The notes under the pieces: model-generated
What the model was told of the DNA's origin: nothing
Databases searched by the model: none
What the model saw: only the letters and a program-made list of their open reading frames with translations
Source of the DNA: an uncultured Clostridium sp.
GTDB taxonomy: Bacteria > Bacillota > Clostridia > Clostridiales > Clostridiaceae
NCBI GenBank assembly: GCA_937927335.1
Contig: CALBDU010000091.1
Span: 9,327 to 73,326, forward strand
DNA: 64,000 nt
Reading direction: 5' to 3'
Part shown: positions 48,222 to 56,488 of the stretch, one piece after another
Numbering within the stretch: position 1 is the stretch's first letter
Layout of the letters: each line of letters begins with the position of its first letter
Made by a program: the position numbers and the translations under genes

Positions 48222-49739
48222 CTATATTATTTCTTCATTAATATACTTTCTGTATTGAAGGGCCTCAATTATATCTGATGCAGATATCTCATCCCTGGTG
48301 CATAAATCTGCAATTGTTCTTGATACCATAAGTATCCTGCCATAAGAGCGTGTACTTATGCCGTATCTGTTGTATACCTTCTCCATAAGGCCAGCTGCCT
48401 TTGGATTAAGATGACAGAATTTTTTTATGAGGCTGGTGTCCATTTGTGAGTTTAATGTTAAACCGTAGTCAGATAATCTTTCCCTTTGGATTTTTCGGGC
48501 AGTTTCAACTCTCCTTCGAATACTTTCAGAATTATCGCACTTGTTATTATATTTTATTTCATTATAAGGCACAGAGTTTACAAATGTAAACATATCTATT
48601 CTATCAAGGAGAGGCTTGGAAATCCTTGAACCATATCTTTTTATGTCGTAACTGCTGCATGTGCACTGCCTATTACTTCCATAAAACCCGCAAAGACACG
48701 GATTCATGGAAGCTACCAGCATTATGTCAGCGGGATATTCCACTGTGCCCCCAGCCCTGGAAATTAATATTTTTCTATCCTCTAAAGGCTGTCTTAATAC
48801 CTCAAGAACATTTCTTCTAAACTCAGGCAGCTCATCCAGATATAGTACTCCGTTATGTGCCAGTGATATTTCTCCTGGCATAAGATTATTGCCTCCACCT
48901 GCCAGAGCTACAGCTGAAATTGTATGGTGGGGGGCTCTAAAGGGCCTGGCGCTAACAAGCTTAGAGCAATTTGCTATATTTTTAGACACACTATAAATTC
49001 TTGTAACCTCCAATGCTTCATCATAGGTCGGCATAGGCAGTATCCCGGGAATTCTCCTGGCCAGCATGGTTTTTCCAGACCCTGCCGGACCGAACATAAT
49101 GAGGTTATGTCCTCCTGCAGCAGCCAGCTCAATGCATCTCTTTGCGCTTTCCTGGCCTGCAACATCACTGAAATCTCCATGGATATGTGGCTGGAAGCTG
49201 CTTTCATTATTATTATAGGGCACTTTGTTTTTATATTTAGCAAACTCAATTACTTCTCCGAGGCTGTTAAATGAAAAAATCCTGGTGCCTTTTACAATAG
49301 AACATTCTATTTCATTTTCAACAGGTACAATAAAATTATAAATATTTTTATTTTTGCCTTCTAGTGTTATTGGTATTGCGCCGGTTATCCTTCTAAGCTC
49401 TCCGGATAGTGAAAGTTCTCCCATGAACAAATACTGATTTTGATTCTTGAAATAAATTTGCTTTGATGCAATCAGTATGCCCATTGCAATAGGCAGGTCA
49501 AAGTGGGAACCCTCTTTCCTCAGGTCAGCCGGTGCTAAATTTACAGTTATTCTGCATATTGGAAACTTATAGCCGGTATTAATAATTGCAGATCGAACTC
49601 TTTCCTTGGATTCCTTCACTGAGGTGGCTGCCAGACCTACAATATTAAAACAGGGAAGGCCGGTTCCTATGTCCACTTCAACTGAAATGAGCCTGCCTTC
49701 TATTCCTGAAAATGATGCCGTTAGTACTTTTATTGCCAA
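48222..49739 (-). CDS. comM: YifB/ComM family Mg-chelatase-like AAA+ helicase
   Basis: ComM is a hexameric helicase that promotes branch migration during integration of transforming DNA. The 505-residue protein has an N-terminal Lon-protease-like S5 domain, an AAA+ core with GPAGSGKTMLARRIPGILP (Walker A) and LYLDELPEF (Walker B), a four-Cys insert (CLCGFYGSNRQCTC), and the C-terminal Mg-chelatase domain. The start is a TTG at 49739 after GAGGTGAT. It heads a comM-alaX-dprA-topA series and diverges from yraN. Confidence 0.93.
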   Translation of the reverse strand: MAIKVLTASFSGIEGRLISVEVDIGTGLPCFNIVGLAATSVKESKERVRSAIINTGYKFPICRITVNLAPADLRKEGSHFDLPIAMGILIASKQIYFKNQNQYLFMGELSLSGELRRITGAIPITLEGKNKNIYNFIVPVENEIECSIVKGTRIFSFNSLGEVIEFAKYKNKVPYNNNESSFQPHIHGDFSDVAGQESAKRCIELAAAGGHNLIMFGPAGSGKTMLARRIPGILPMPTYDEALEVTRIYSVSKNIANCSKLVSARPFRAPHHTISAVALAGGGNNLMPGEISLAHNGVLYLDELPEFRRNVLEVLRQPLEDRKILISRAGGTVEYPADIMLVASMNPCLCGFYGSNRQCTCSSYDIKRYGSRISKPLLDRIDMFTFVNSVPYNEIKYNNKCDNSESIRRRVETARKIQRERLSDYGLTLNSQMDTSLIKKFCHLNPKAAGLMEKVYNRYGISTRSYGRILMVSRTIADLCTRDEISASDIIEALQYRKYINEEII

Positions 49740-49765
49740 ATAATCACCTCATTAAATAATTGACA

Positions 49766-49793
49766 AATTTACTGTTAATATTCATGTTTACAA
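49766..49793 (-). promoter_or_regulatory. Possible comM promoter
   Basis: -35 TTGTAA (49793-49788), 16-bp spacer, -10 TAAATT (49771-49766). Its -35 occupies the same bases as the -35 of the plus-strand yraN promoter. Confidence 0.5.
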
Positions 49794-49815
49794 ATTAATT
49801 TATTACTGTTAAAAT
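49787..49815 (+). promoter_or_regulatory. yraN promoter
   Basis: -35 TTTACA (49787-49792), 17-bp spacer, -10 TAAAAT (49810-49815), 28 bp upstream of the yraN ATG. Confidence 0.65.
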
Positions 49816-49843
49816 AAGTTAATTTAACTTAAAGGGTGATTAA

Positions 49844-50209
49844 ATGGATTGTTCAAAACAGGAAACCGGCCTGATTGGAGAAAATATATCAGAACGATAT
49901 TTAATAAAGGAAGGTTATAAAGTTGTTGAAAGAAATTTCAGGTGCAGACTTGGGGAGATAGATATTATTGCAAGGCGGGAAAATTGTTTATGTTTTGTTG
50001 AGGTAAAAACCAGGCGTGGTTATTTATTTGGAAGACCTTGCGAAGCGGTAAATTATATTAAACAAAAACGAATATGTAGAATTGCTGAGTTTTATATACA
50101 AAAGAATAAATTATTCAATTTCAACATAAGGTTTGATGTTATTGAAGTGGTATTAACTGGGGAGAAGGGTTATTCCTTAAGGTACATTAAGAATGCATTC
50201 CAAACCTAA
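49844..50209 (+). CDS. yraN: YraN/UPF0102 family restriction-endonuclease-like protein
   Basis: A 121-residue protein of the UPF0102 family with the PD-(D/E)XK nuclease-like core: GEIDIIARRENCLCFVEVKTRRG contains the D-x(n)-E-x-K pattern. Its function is not established; association with DNA uptake and recombination genes is common. The ATG at 49844 has AAAGGGTG upstream. It is the only plus-strand gene in the window. In related genomes yraN usually lies in line with rnhB and comM, so a single-gene inversion is likely. It ends 11 nt from the convergent rnhB, sharing a terminator hairpin. Confidence 0.9.
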   Translation: MDCSKQETGLIGENISERYLIKEGYKVVERNFRCRLGEIDIIARRENCLCFVEVKTRRGYLFGRPCEAVNYIKQKRICRIAEFYIQKNKLFNFNIRFDVIEVVLTGEKGYSLRYIKNAFQT

Positions 50210-50234
50210 AGGCAGCAGGATTATCTGCTGCCTT
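50209..50234. terminator. Shared bidirectional terminator between yraN and rnhB
   Basis: AAGGCAGCAG (50209-50218) and CTGCTGCCTT (50225-50234) form a perfect 10-bp stem with a 6-nt loop. The last base of the yraN stop is the first base of one arm. The rnhB stop (50223-50221) falls in the loop. T-tracts are weak on both sides. Confidence 0.6.
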
Positions 50235-51021
50235 CCAATATATTGCTTAAAAAGCTTAGCCTATGTATATCTGTTATGCCGTATTTTCTAATTGCCTCAA
50301 CATGTTCAGCAGTTCCATAGCCTGCATTATTTTCAAAGCCGTAGCTGCTGTAGGTTTTAGAGAATTCTTTCATTAAATTATCTCTGTAAACTTTGGCAAT
50401 TATGGATGCACTGGCAACACTGGCACTTTTTGAGTCACCTTTTATTACAAATTTATTTTCAATTTTAGTGCCTTTAATGGCATATCCGTCGGATATAATA
50501 AAATCCGGCCTTATTTCAAGCATTTCAGAAGCATTTTTTAATACTTCGTTGTTGCACCAGGCTATGCCGTTTCTATCTATGACCTTATTTGATATTTCGC
50601 ATATATTCCAGCAAAGGGCTTTACTCTTAATTATCTCGGAAAGCTCTTCACGAAGCTTTGCAGAAAGTTTTTTGGAATCCTTAATTCCTAAAATAATATC
50701 ATTTTTTTTCAGGGCATCTGGATTCAGTATTACTGCAGCAGCCACAATGGGACCCGCCAAAGGGCCTCTTCCTACTTCGTCAACTCCAGCCTTGAAGCTA
50801 AAATTGCCAAAAGAATCATCAAATTCATAAAGCCGTGTTACTCTTTCAATTTCTAAATTCCGTTTTTCAATGAATTTTACCAGGGTATTAACTGCTGAAA
50901 TCACATTTTTTCTTTGGTCATCCTTTAATTTGTGGATTAGCTCCTGGGCATCCTTATAACTGGATTTTTCTTTTACCACATCAATTTTGGCTTTTATATC
51001 CTTATAGCTTAAGTTTTCCAT
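50221..51021 (-). CDS. rnhB: Ribonuclease HII
   Basis: RNase HII cuts RNA in RNA-DNA hybrids and at single ribonucleotides. The 266-residue protein has an N-terminal extension of about 70 residues, as in Bacillus RnhB, then GVDEVGRGPLAGPIVAAAV with the DEDD first pair, IKDSKKLS, and ASIIAKVYRD. All four acidic residues appear present. It follows rbgA by 2 nt and ends at the shared terminator with yraN. Confidence 0.95.
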   Translation of the reverse strand: MENLSYKDIKAKIDVVKEKSSYKDAQELIHKLKDDQRKNVISAVNTLVKFIEKRNLEIERVTRLYEFDDSFGNFSFKAGVDEVGRGPLAGPIVAAAVILNPDALKKNDIILGIKDSKKLSAKLREELSEIIKSKALCWNICEISNKVIDRNGIAWCNNEVLKNASEMLEIRPDFIISDGYAIKGTKIENKFVIKGDSKSASVASASIIAKVYRDNLMKEFSKTYSSYGFENNAGYGTAEHVEAIRKYGITDIHRLSFLSNILEGSR

Positions 51022-51023
51022 AT

Positions 51024-51875
51024 TTACTCCTTTTCCGGAGTTTCAAAGGAAATTTTGCCAAGCTTTCCGCCTCTGAGTTCATCTAAAAGCATTACGGCAA
51101 CTCTATTGTAGTCAATATTTCCGCCTGATATCACCGCTCCTCTTTTTACTCCAATCTTATTCAGATTTTCCAGTGGATCCTCACTTAAATCGGCCAATTT
51201 ATATCTGTTCATAAGGTTTTCAGGATATTTCTCTGCCAGCACAGTTACCAGTTTGACAGACAATTCCTCAATATCCATAATTTCATCCTTTATAGCCCCA
51301 GTAAAAGCCAGATTAAGCTGAGTTTCCTCACTTTCAAGCTTAGGCCATAGAATACCTGGTGTATCCATAAGCTCAATACCAAGCTTAGTTTTTATCCATT
51401 GTCTGCTTCTTGTAACCCCAGGCCTATCTCCTGTTTTTGCAATGGCATTTTTGGCAAGCTTGTTAATGAATGAGGATTTGCCTACATTAGGGATACCAAT
51501 TACCATAACCCTGTCAGTGATATTCTGAATGCCCTTTAACTTAAGTCTCTGATGCTTTTCTGCCAAAAGCTCATTTATCATAGGCTTGATATTTTTCAAT
51601 CCCTCACCGCTTATACTGTTTACAGCTAAAGCTTTAACATTAGAGCTTGTAAGGTGTTTAATCCATCTATCCGTTACCTTGCCTTCTGCCAGATCGCATT
51701 TGTTAAGCAGGATTATTCTTGGCTTTTGACCGCATAGATCATCTACCTCAGGATTGCTGCTTGATCTAGCTATTCTTGCATCACGTATTTCAATAACTGC
51801 ATCCACTAGCTTAAGATTTTCTTTTATTTCTCTCCTGGTTTTTGCCATATGGCCAGGGAACCAATTAATTGCCAT
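51024..51875 (-). CDS. rbgA: Ribosome biogenesis GTPase RbgA (YlqF)
   Basis: RbgA is needed for late 50S assembly (L16 incorporation) in Firmicutes. The 283-residue protein is a circularly permuted GTPase: NKCDLAE (G4) comes first, then GIPNVGKSSFINKLA (G1) and DTPGILWP (G3), and a C-terminal helical RNA-binding domain. The N-terminal INWFPGHMAKTRREI is the family signature. Its position between lepB/rplS and rnhB is conserved. Confidence 0.96.
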   Translation of the reverse strand: MAINWFPGHMAKTRREIKENLKLVDAVIEIRDARIARSSSNPEVDDLCGQKPRIILLNKCDLAEGKVTDRWIKHLTSSNVKALAVNSISGEGLKNIKPMINELLAEKHQRLKLKGIQNITDRVMVIGIPNVGKSSFINKLAKNAIAKTGDRPGVTRSRQWIKTKLGIELMDTPGILWPKLESEETQLNLAFTGAIKDEIMDIEELSVKLVTVLAEKYPENLMNRYKLADLSEDPLENLNKIGVKRGAVISGGNIDYNRVAVMLLDELRGGKLGKISFETPEKE

Positions 51876-51890
51876 AAAAATTCACTCCAA

Positions 51891-52403
51891 TTATTTTAAA
51901 ATTCCAATACTGTTAAAAGGATATAGCCTGAATACTGCCTTTCCAACCACCATATTGAGCTTTACAAAGCCCACATCCTCAAACCTGCTGTCCCTGCTGT
52001 TGTTTCTGTTGTCTCCCAGAACGAAAATTGTTCCTTCAGGCACAGTTACTTCAGGGTAGTCGAACATAGTTTTTTCCAGGATATAATTTTCTTCCTTAGG
52101 TTTATCGTTTATATAAAGCGTGTTGTTTTCAATTTTAACTTTATCACCAGCTACAGCTACTACTCTTTTTATGAACTTTTCCTTTGGATTTGCCGGATAT
52201 TTGATTACTACAATATCGCCAGGCTTTGGTTCACTAAAGTAATAGGTTACTTTTTCAACTATTAGTCTGTCCTTGTGGTTTAGTGTAGGATTCATTGAAT
52301 ACCCGTCAACACTTACCGTTTCAAATACAAAGGTAATAATCAAAAACGCTGCAATAATTGCTATTATTACGGATTTTAAAATTTCAATCAGTTCTTTTGC
52401 CAT
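51891..52403 (-). CDS. lepB: Signal peptidase I
   Basis: Type I signal peptidase removes signal peptides at the outer membrane face. The protein (170 residues) has one N-terminal membrane anchor, the catalytic Ser36 in VDGYSMNPTL, the general base Lys79 in KEKFIKRVVAVAGD, and LGDNRNNSRDSR. I use the ATG at 52403 with AGGAG upstream; the frame is open to 52412. It is embedded between rplS and rbgA, a common clostridial arrangement. Confidence 0.95.
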   Translation of the reverse strand: MAKELIEILKSVIIAIIAAFLIITFVFETVSVDGYSMNPTLNHKDRLIVEKVTYYFSEPKPGDIVVIKYPANPKEKFIKRVVAVAGDKVKIENNTLYINDKPKEENYILEKTMFDYPEVTVPEGTIFVLGDNRNNSRDSRFEDVGFVKLNMVVGKAVFRLYPFNSIGILK

Positions 52404-52426
52404 ATAAAACACTCCTTTATATGATA

Positions 52427-52451
52427 TAAAAAAAGGGACTTTAACAGCCCC
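52427..52451 (-). terminator. Intrinsic terminator of rplS
   Basis: GGGGCT and AGTCCC (one G-T pair) form a stem around GTTAA, followed by seven T on the minus strand, just below the rplS stop. lepB begins about 25 nt later without a visible promoter, so termination is probably partial. Confidence 0.75.
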
Positions 52452-52455
52452 ATTT

Positions 52456-52803
52456 TTACTTTAATATTTCTTTAACCTTTGCTGCTTTACCTACTCTATC
52501 TCTTAAGTAGAATAATTTAGCTCTTCTTACCTTACCTCTTCTAATAACTTCAATTTTATCAATAATTGGAGCGTTCATAGGGAAAGTTCTTTCAACACCA
52601 ACACCGTAAGCAACTCTTCTTACTGTGAAGGTTTCCCTGAGGCCGCCGTTTTGTTTCTTCAAAACTATGCCTTCGAAAACCTGTATTCTTTCTCTTGTTC
52701 CTTCCTTGATTTTTACGTGAACCTTAACTGTGTCTCCTACATTGAATGGAACAAGGTCAGTTCTGATTTGTTCTGCTTCTATTGCCTTTATTATATCTAG
52801 CAT
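52456..52803 (-). CDS. rplS: 50S ribosomal protein L19
   Basis: L19 lies at the 30S-50S interface. The 115-residue protein matches the family: FNVGDTVKVHVKIKEGTRERIQVFEGIVLKK, RRVAYGVGVERTFPMNAPIIDKI, and RRAKLFYLRDRVGKAAKVKE. GGAGGG precedes the ATG. It has its own promoter and an L19-leader type structure. Confidence 0.97.
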   Translation of the reverse strand: MLDIIKAIEAEQIRTDLVPFNVGDTVKVHVKIKEGTRERIQVFEGIVLKKQNGGLRETFTVRRVAYGVGVERTFPMNAPIIDKIEVIRRGKVRRAKLFYLRDRVGKAAKVKEILK

Positions 52804-52825
52804 TGTGCATTCCCTCCTTAAAATT

Positions 52826-52880
52826 ATTAACGTTCATGCCATGCTATAAAGACAGAGGAACGTTCGTACTAGCACAAGTT
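52826..52880 (-). promoter_or_regulatory. L19 leader RNA
   Basis: In the leader, GAACGTT... and ...AACGTTC arms (GAACGTT 52864-52858 with AACGTTC 52835-52829) close a loop containing CCTCTGTC and AGCATGGCAT. ACTTGTGCTAGTAC lies just 5' of it. These elements and the position upstream of rplS match the Firmicute L19 leader as I recall it, thought to mediate L19 autoregulation. Confidence 0.7.
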
Positions 52881-52882
52881 AC

Positions 52883-52911
52883 ATTCTATCATACTTATAA
52901 TTCAATTTCAA
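52883..52911 (-). promoter_or_regulatory. rplS promoter
   Basis: -35 TTGAAA (52911-52906), 17-bp spacer, -10 TAGAAT (52888-52883), just below the trmD stop. Confidence 0.8.
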
Positions 52912-52918
52912 TATGTTT

Positions 52919-53647
52919 TTACCAATGTTTTTCAAGGGTTTCCATAAGCTTCACATCTTCTTTAGCCAGGTTTAGCCTCTTAAACAGATCAGGTCTCTTT
53001 TCCCTTGTTATAGAGAGAGATTTCAATCTTCTCCATTTCCTGACATTTTCATGATGACCGGAAAGCAAAACTTCAGGCACTGCTTCACCTTCAAATACTG
53101 GAGGTCTTGTATATTGGGGGTATTCAAGTACACCGTTATAAAAAGACTCCTCGGTAAAGCTTTCCGGAGTTTTAAGCACACCCGGCACCATTCTCAATAT
53201 AGAGTCAACTATTGGAATGCAAGCCATTTCACCGCCAGTCAATACAAAATCGCCTAATGATATTTCCATATCTATATATTTATAGATTCTTTCATCTATA
53301 CCTTCATAATGGCCGCACACAAATATCAGCTCATTTTCAAGAGATAATTCCTTGGCCATGTCCTGGTTGAAGGTTTTCCCCCGAGGGCCTAGAAAGATCA
53401 CCATTCCATGGTTTTCTTCCTTTACGTGCTTAATACAGTCACATACGGGCTGGGCTGCCATCACCATGCCTGCTCCTCCTCCATAGGGATAATCATCAAC
53501 CTTTCTGTGCTTATCAAGGGTGTACTCCCTTATATCAAAGGTATTTATGGAAACAAGACCTTTTTCCTTAGCCTTTCCTATTATACTGAAATTAAAAATA
53601 TCAAACATTTCAGGGAAAAGTGTAAGAATATCAACTTTTACTGCCAT
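52919..53647 (-). CDS. trmD: tRNA (guanine-N1)-methyltransferase
   Basis: TrmD methylates G37 next to the anticodon, guarding against frameshifts. The 242-residue protein is a SPOUT-fold enzyme with DDYPYGGGAGMVM, GHYEGIDERI, EISLGDFVLTGGEMA and the C-terminal domain with RPPVFEGEAVPEVLLSGHH. It overlaps the end of rimM by 10 nt, the usual order rimM-trmD-rplS. Confidence 0.97.
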   Translation of the reverse strand: MAVKVDILTLFPEMFDIFNFSIIGKAKEKGLVSINTFDIREYTLDKHRKVDDYPYGGGAGMVMAAQPVCDCIKHVKEENHGMVIFLGPRGKTFNQDMAKELSLENELIFVCGHYEGIDERIYKYIDMEISLGDFVLTGGEMACIPIVDSILRMVPGVLKTPESFTEESFYNGVLEYPQYTRPPVFEGEAVPEVLLSGHHENVRKWRRLKSLSITREKRPDLFKRLNLAKEDVKLMETLEKHW

Positions 53648-54126
53648 AATTCCACCGGTTTTATTATAATTTCCTTATTTTCAACATCAACCTTCTGAAC
53701 TATATCCTTCAGGGCAGGAATAAGAAGTTCTTTTCCTTCCTTTATCCAATATACGTCGTTGCTGCCGGTTTTTATAACATCACCTATGACACCAAGGTTA
53801 ATTCCATTGCTGTCATAAACAGTGCAGCCTATAAGGTCTGCCACAAAAAAAGTATTTTCAGGAAGCTTTACTGCATCTTCTCTTCTTACCTCAAGATATT
53901 TTCCTATGAGCCTGTGGGCATCTTCCATGGATTCAACACCGTCAATTTTCAATATTACCTTATCCGCCTGAAGCTTGCACCAGATTATGTTTTTTTCCAT
54001 TCCATCAATAAAAACTGAGTTTAGTTTTCTGAAACGCTTTATATCGTCAGTTAAAGGGTAAATTTTTAATTCTCCCTTTACACCATGAGTATTAATTATC
54101 TGGCCTACAGCAAGAAATTGTTTCAT
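53638..54126 (-). CDS. rimM: 16S rRNA processing protein RimM
   Basis: RimM binds S19 and helps mature the 30S head. The 162-residue protein has the N-terminal RimM domain (VGQIINTHGVKGELKIYPLTDD) and a PRC-barrel C-terminal domain (FFVADLIGCTVYDSNGINLGVIGDVI, LLIPALKDIV). AAGGAG precedes the ATG. A strong terminator separates it from khpA, so it may depend on read-through. Confidence 0.95.
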   Translation of the reverse strand: MKQFLAVGQIINTHGVKGELKIYPLTDDIKRFRKLNSVFIDGMEKNIIWCKLQADKVILKIDGVESMEDAHRLIGKYLEVRREDAVKLPENTFFVADLIGCTVYDSNGINLGVIGDVIKTGSNDVYWIKEGKELLIPALKDIVQKVDVENKEIIIKPVELWQ

Positions 54127-54142
54127 ATTTTTACTCTCCTTT

Positions 54143-54172
54143 GAAAAAAAGAGTTAGGCGCACCTAACTCTT
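54143..54172 (-). terminator. Intrinsic terminator of ylxM-ffh-rpsP-khpA
   Basis: AAGAGTTAGG and CCTAACTCTT form a perfect 10-bp stem with a 4-nt loop, followed by TTTTT on the minus strand. One arm overlaps the khpA stop. Confidence 0.85.
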
Positions 54173-54398
54173 ATATAATCTCTACAACAACTCTTTTGTT
54201 TTCCTTAATAGCTGCTGCCTTTACCACAGTTCGAATAGCTTTTGCTATTCTGCCCTGCTTTCCAATTACTTTTCCCATATCTTCTGGTGCAACTCTCAGT
54301 TCAAGTATTACAGACTGTTCTCCAAGAACCTCACTGACCTGAACCATATCCGGGTTATCAACTAATGACTTAGCTATAGTTTCAACTAATTCTTTCAT
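54171..54398 (-). CDS. khpA: KH-domain RNA-binding protein KhpA (YlqC)
   Basis: A 75-residue single KH domain with VAPEDMGKVIGKQGRIAKAIRTVVKAAA, including the GKQG loop (GxxG). KhpA pairs with KhpB/Jag in Gram-positives and binds many RNAs, affecting cell elongation. The gene between rpsP and rimM is the conserved ylqC position. AGGGGTG precedes the ATG. Confidence 0.95.
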   Translation of the reverse strand: MKELVETIAKSLVDNPDMVQVSEVLGEQSVILELRVAPEDMGKVIGKQGRIAKAIRTVVKAAAIKENKRVVVEII

Positions 54399-54417
54399 TT
54401 AATACACCCCTAGTTTC

Positions 54418-54675
54418 CTATTTTGAAAGCTTTTCATTAATTCCAGCTTTTTCAAATAATCTCTTAACTACATCTGTAGGCTGAGCACCATTCTTAACCC
54501 ATTTAACTGCTTTTTCTTCATCTATTTTTATTACAGCGGGTTCTGTTAATGGATTGTAGTAACCAAGCTCTTCTACGAATCTTCCATCTCTTGGAGATCT
54601 TGAATCTGCAACGATTACTCTGTAAAATGGAGCTTTCTTAGCACCCATTCTTCTCAATCTTATTTTAACTGCCAT
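54418..54675 (-). CDS. rpsP: 30S ribosomal protein S16
   Basis: S16 stabilises the 5' domain of 16S rRNA. The protein has MAVKIRLRRMGAKKAPFYRVI, ADSRSPRDGRFVEELGYYNP and VKWVKNGAQPTDVVKRLF, the full family pattern. The ATG at 54675 (85 residues) has AAAGGAGG upstream; three extra codons to 54684 overlap that site. It lies 33 nt below the ffh stop. Confidence 0.97.
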   Translation of the reverse strand: MAVKIRLRRMGAKKAPFYRVIVADSRSPRDGRFVEELGYYNPLTEPAVIKIDEEKAVKWVKNGAQPTDVVKRLFEKAGINEKLSK

Positions 54676-54708
54676 TAGTATCACCTCCTTTAAAGTATCG
54701 CTTATCTA

Positions 54709-56058
54709 TTAAAAGGGTAGTTTTCCAAACATACCTTTCTTGAAGCCTTTTTGCATTCCCTTAACCTGTTTCATCAATTTTTTCATATTTTCAAAATCCT
54801 TCATTAGCTTGTTTATCTGCTGTATGGTTGAACCAGAACCATTTGCAATCCTCTTTTTTCTTGAAGGAGAAGAGCTTACAAGGTGAGGGTTTTTTCTTTC
54901 CTTTAGGGTCATTGAATTTATTATTGCCTCAATCTTAGCAAGTTCTTTCTGACTTTGGTCAAAATCTATATTTTGAAGTTCTTTACTGTTTGCACCTGGC
55001 ATCATTTCCATTATCTTGTTTAATGGTCCCAGTTTTTTCATTTGCTGCATAGAAGCCAGAAAATCCTCAAAGTTAAATTCTGAGCTTAACATTCTGTCTC
55101 CGATTTTTTTAGCTTCTTCCTGATCAATTGATTGCTGGGCTTTTTCTATAAGTGATAGTACATCGCCCATTCCAAGTATTCTTGAAGCCATTCTGTCAGG
55201 ATAAAACACTTCAAAATCGCTCATTTTTTCTCCCACACCAGTAAACTTTACAGGTTTTCCGGTTATGGTCTTTATGGATAGTGCGGCACCGCCTCTGGTA
55301 TCACCATCAAGCTTTGTAAGAATAACACCAGTAATGTCCAGCTGTGCATTAAAGCTTTCAGCTACATTTACAGCATCCTGTCCGGTCATGGCATCCACAA
55401 CCAGCAGAATCTCGCTTGGACCAACACTTTCCTTAACATCCTTAAGTTCATTCATCAGCTCTTCATCTATATGCAGTCTTCCTGCTGTATCAATTATTAC
55501 AACATTTAAACCATTGTTTCTTGCATATTCTATTGCTCCCTTTGATATATCCACAGGGTTTACCTTGTCTCCCATGGAGAACACTGGAACATCAATTTGC
55601 TTTCCCACTACCTGAAGCTGCTTTATTGCAGCTGGCCTGTAAATATCGCAGGCTGCCAGGAGAGGCTTTTTATTCTTTTTTCTCAGGTGAAGTGCAAGCT
55701 TTCCGCACATTGTGGTTTTACCAGCACCCTGCAGTCCCACAAGCATTATAATAGTGAGGCCGCTGGAGGAAAAATCAATGCCGGTTTCAGTGCTGCCCAT
55801 GAGAGCTGTCAGCTCATCATTAACTATTTTAATAACCTGCTGACCAGGTGTAAGACTGTTTAAAACCTCAGCACCGGTGCATTTATCGCTAACGGATTTA
55901 ATAAAGCTTTTTACAACTTTATAATTTACATCAGCTTCAAGTAAAGCAAGCTTAACCTCACGCATAGCATCCTTGATGTCATTTTCAGATAACTTACCCT
56001 TGCCTCTAAGCTTTTTAAGTGTTTCCTGAAGCTTGGAAGCCAAACCTTCAAAAGCCAT
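54709..56058 (-). CDS. ffh: Signal recognition particle protein Ffh
   Basis: Ffh binds 4.5S/scRNA and signal sequences and hands ribosomes to FtsY. The 449-residue protein has the N domain, the G domain (VGLQGAGKTTMCGKLA, DTAGRLHIDE, LTKLDGDTRGG) and the Met-rich M domain from about 300 on (GRMLSSEFNFEDFL in the DRMLSSE form, then SGSTIQQINKLMKDFENM). AGGAGG precedes the ATG. It follows ylxM by 10 nt. Confidence 0.97.
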   Translation of the reverse strand: MAFEGLASKLQETLKKLRGKGKLSENDIKDAMREVKLALLEADVNYKVVKSFIKSVSDKCTGAEVLNSLTPGQQVIKIVNDELTALMGSTETGIDFSSSGLTIIMLVGLQGAGKTTMCGKLALHLRKKNKKPLLAACDIYRPAAIKQLQVVGKQIDVPVFSMGDKVNPVDISKGAIEYARNNGLNVVIIDTAGRLHIDEELMNELKDVKESVGPSEILLVVDAMTGQDAVNVAESFNAQLDITGVILTKLDGDTRGGAALSIKTITGKPVKFTGVGEKMSDFEVFYPDRMASRILGMGDVLSLIEKAQQSIDQEEAKKIGDRMLSSEFNFEDFLASMQQMKKLGPLNKIMEMMPGANSKELQNIDFDQSQKELAKIEAIINSMTLKERKNPHLVSSSPSRKKRIANGSGSTIQQINKLMKDFENMKKLMKQVKGMQKGFKKGMFGKLPF

Positions 56059-56068
56059 GGCTTACCTC

Positions 56069-56404
56069 CTATATATTTTCTAAAACGTAATTCTTGATTT
56101 TGTCTATTTCCGAATCCATATTGTTGGTCGAAATGGTCTGAAGCATTTTTAACAGGTTTTCTTTGAAAATCATTTTTTTGTTTTCATTTTCCAATAGATT
56201 TAATTTTTCTTCATATTCCAAAAGAAGCTTGTCGCATCTTTTTATAATGTCAAAAACTGCCTGCCTGCTTGTATTCATAATTTCAGCTATTTCTCCCAGG
56301 GACAGGTCATCGTTATAGTACAGATTCATTATTTCCTTTTGCTTTTCTGTAAGCAAAGAACCATATAGATCTATCAGTAGTGAAATTTTAATTCTCTCTT
56401 CCAT
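56069..56404 (-). CDS. ylxM: YlxM family putative DNA-binding protein
   Basis: A helix-turn-helix protein (111 residues from the preferred start) with LIDLYGSLLTEKQKEIMNLYY and LSLGEIAEIMNTSRQAVFDIIKR, like sigma region 4. YlxM has been described as a modulator of the SRP pathway in streptococci. The ATG at 56404 has GGAGAG upstream; the frame is open to 56416. It heads the ylxM-ffh-rpsP-khpA unit and has a consensus promoter. Confidence 0.93.
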   Translation of the reverse strand: MEERIKISLLIDLYGSLLTEKQKEIMNLYYNDDLSLGEIAEIMNTSRQAVFDIIKRCDKLLLEYEEKLNLLENENKKMIFKENLLKMLQTISTNNMDSEIDKIKNYVLENI

Positions 56405-56441
56405 GACTCTCTCCAAACCTAATAGTAACTCAACGTATTTT

Positions 56442-56470
56442 ATAATAACAAAACTTTATTATGGTGTCAA
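56442..56470 (-). promoter_or_regulatory. ylxM-ffh promoter
   Basis: Perfect -35 TTGACA (56470-56465), 17-bp spacer, -10 TATTAT (56447-56442), between the ftsY stop and ylxM. Confidence 0.8.
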
Positions 56471-56488
56471 GTATTTTTACTTAACACA

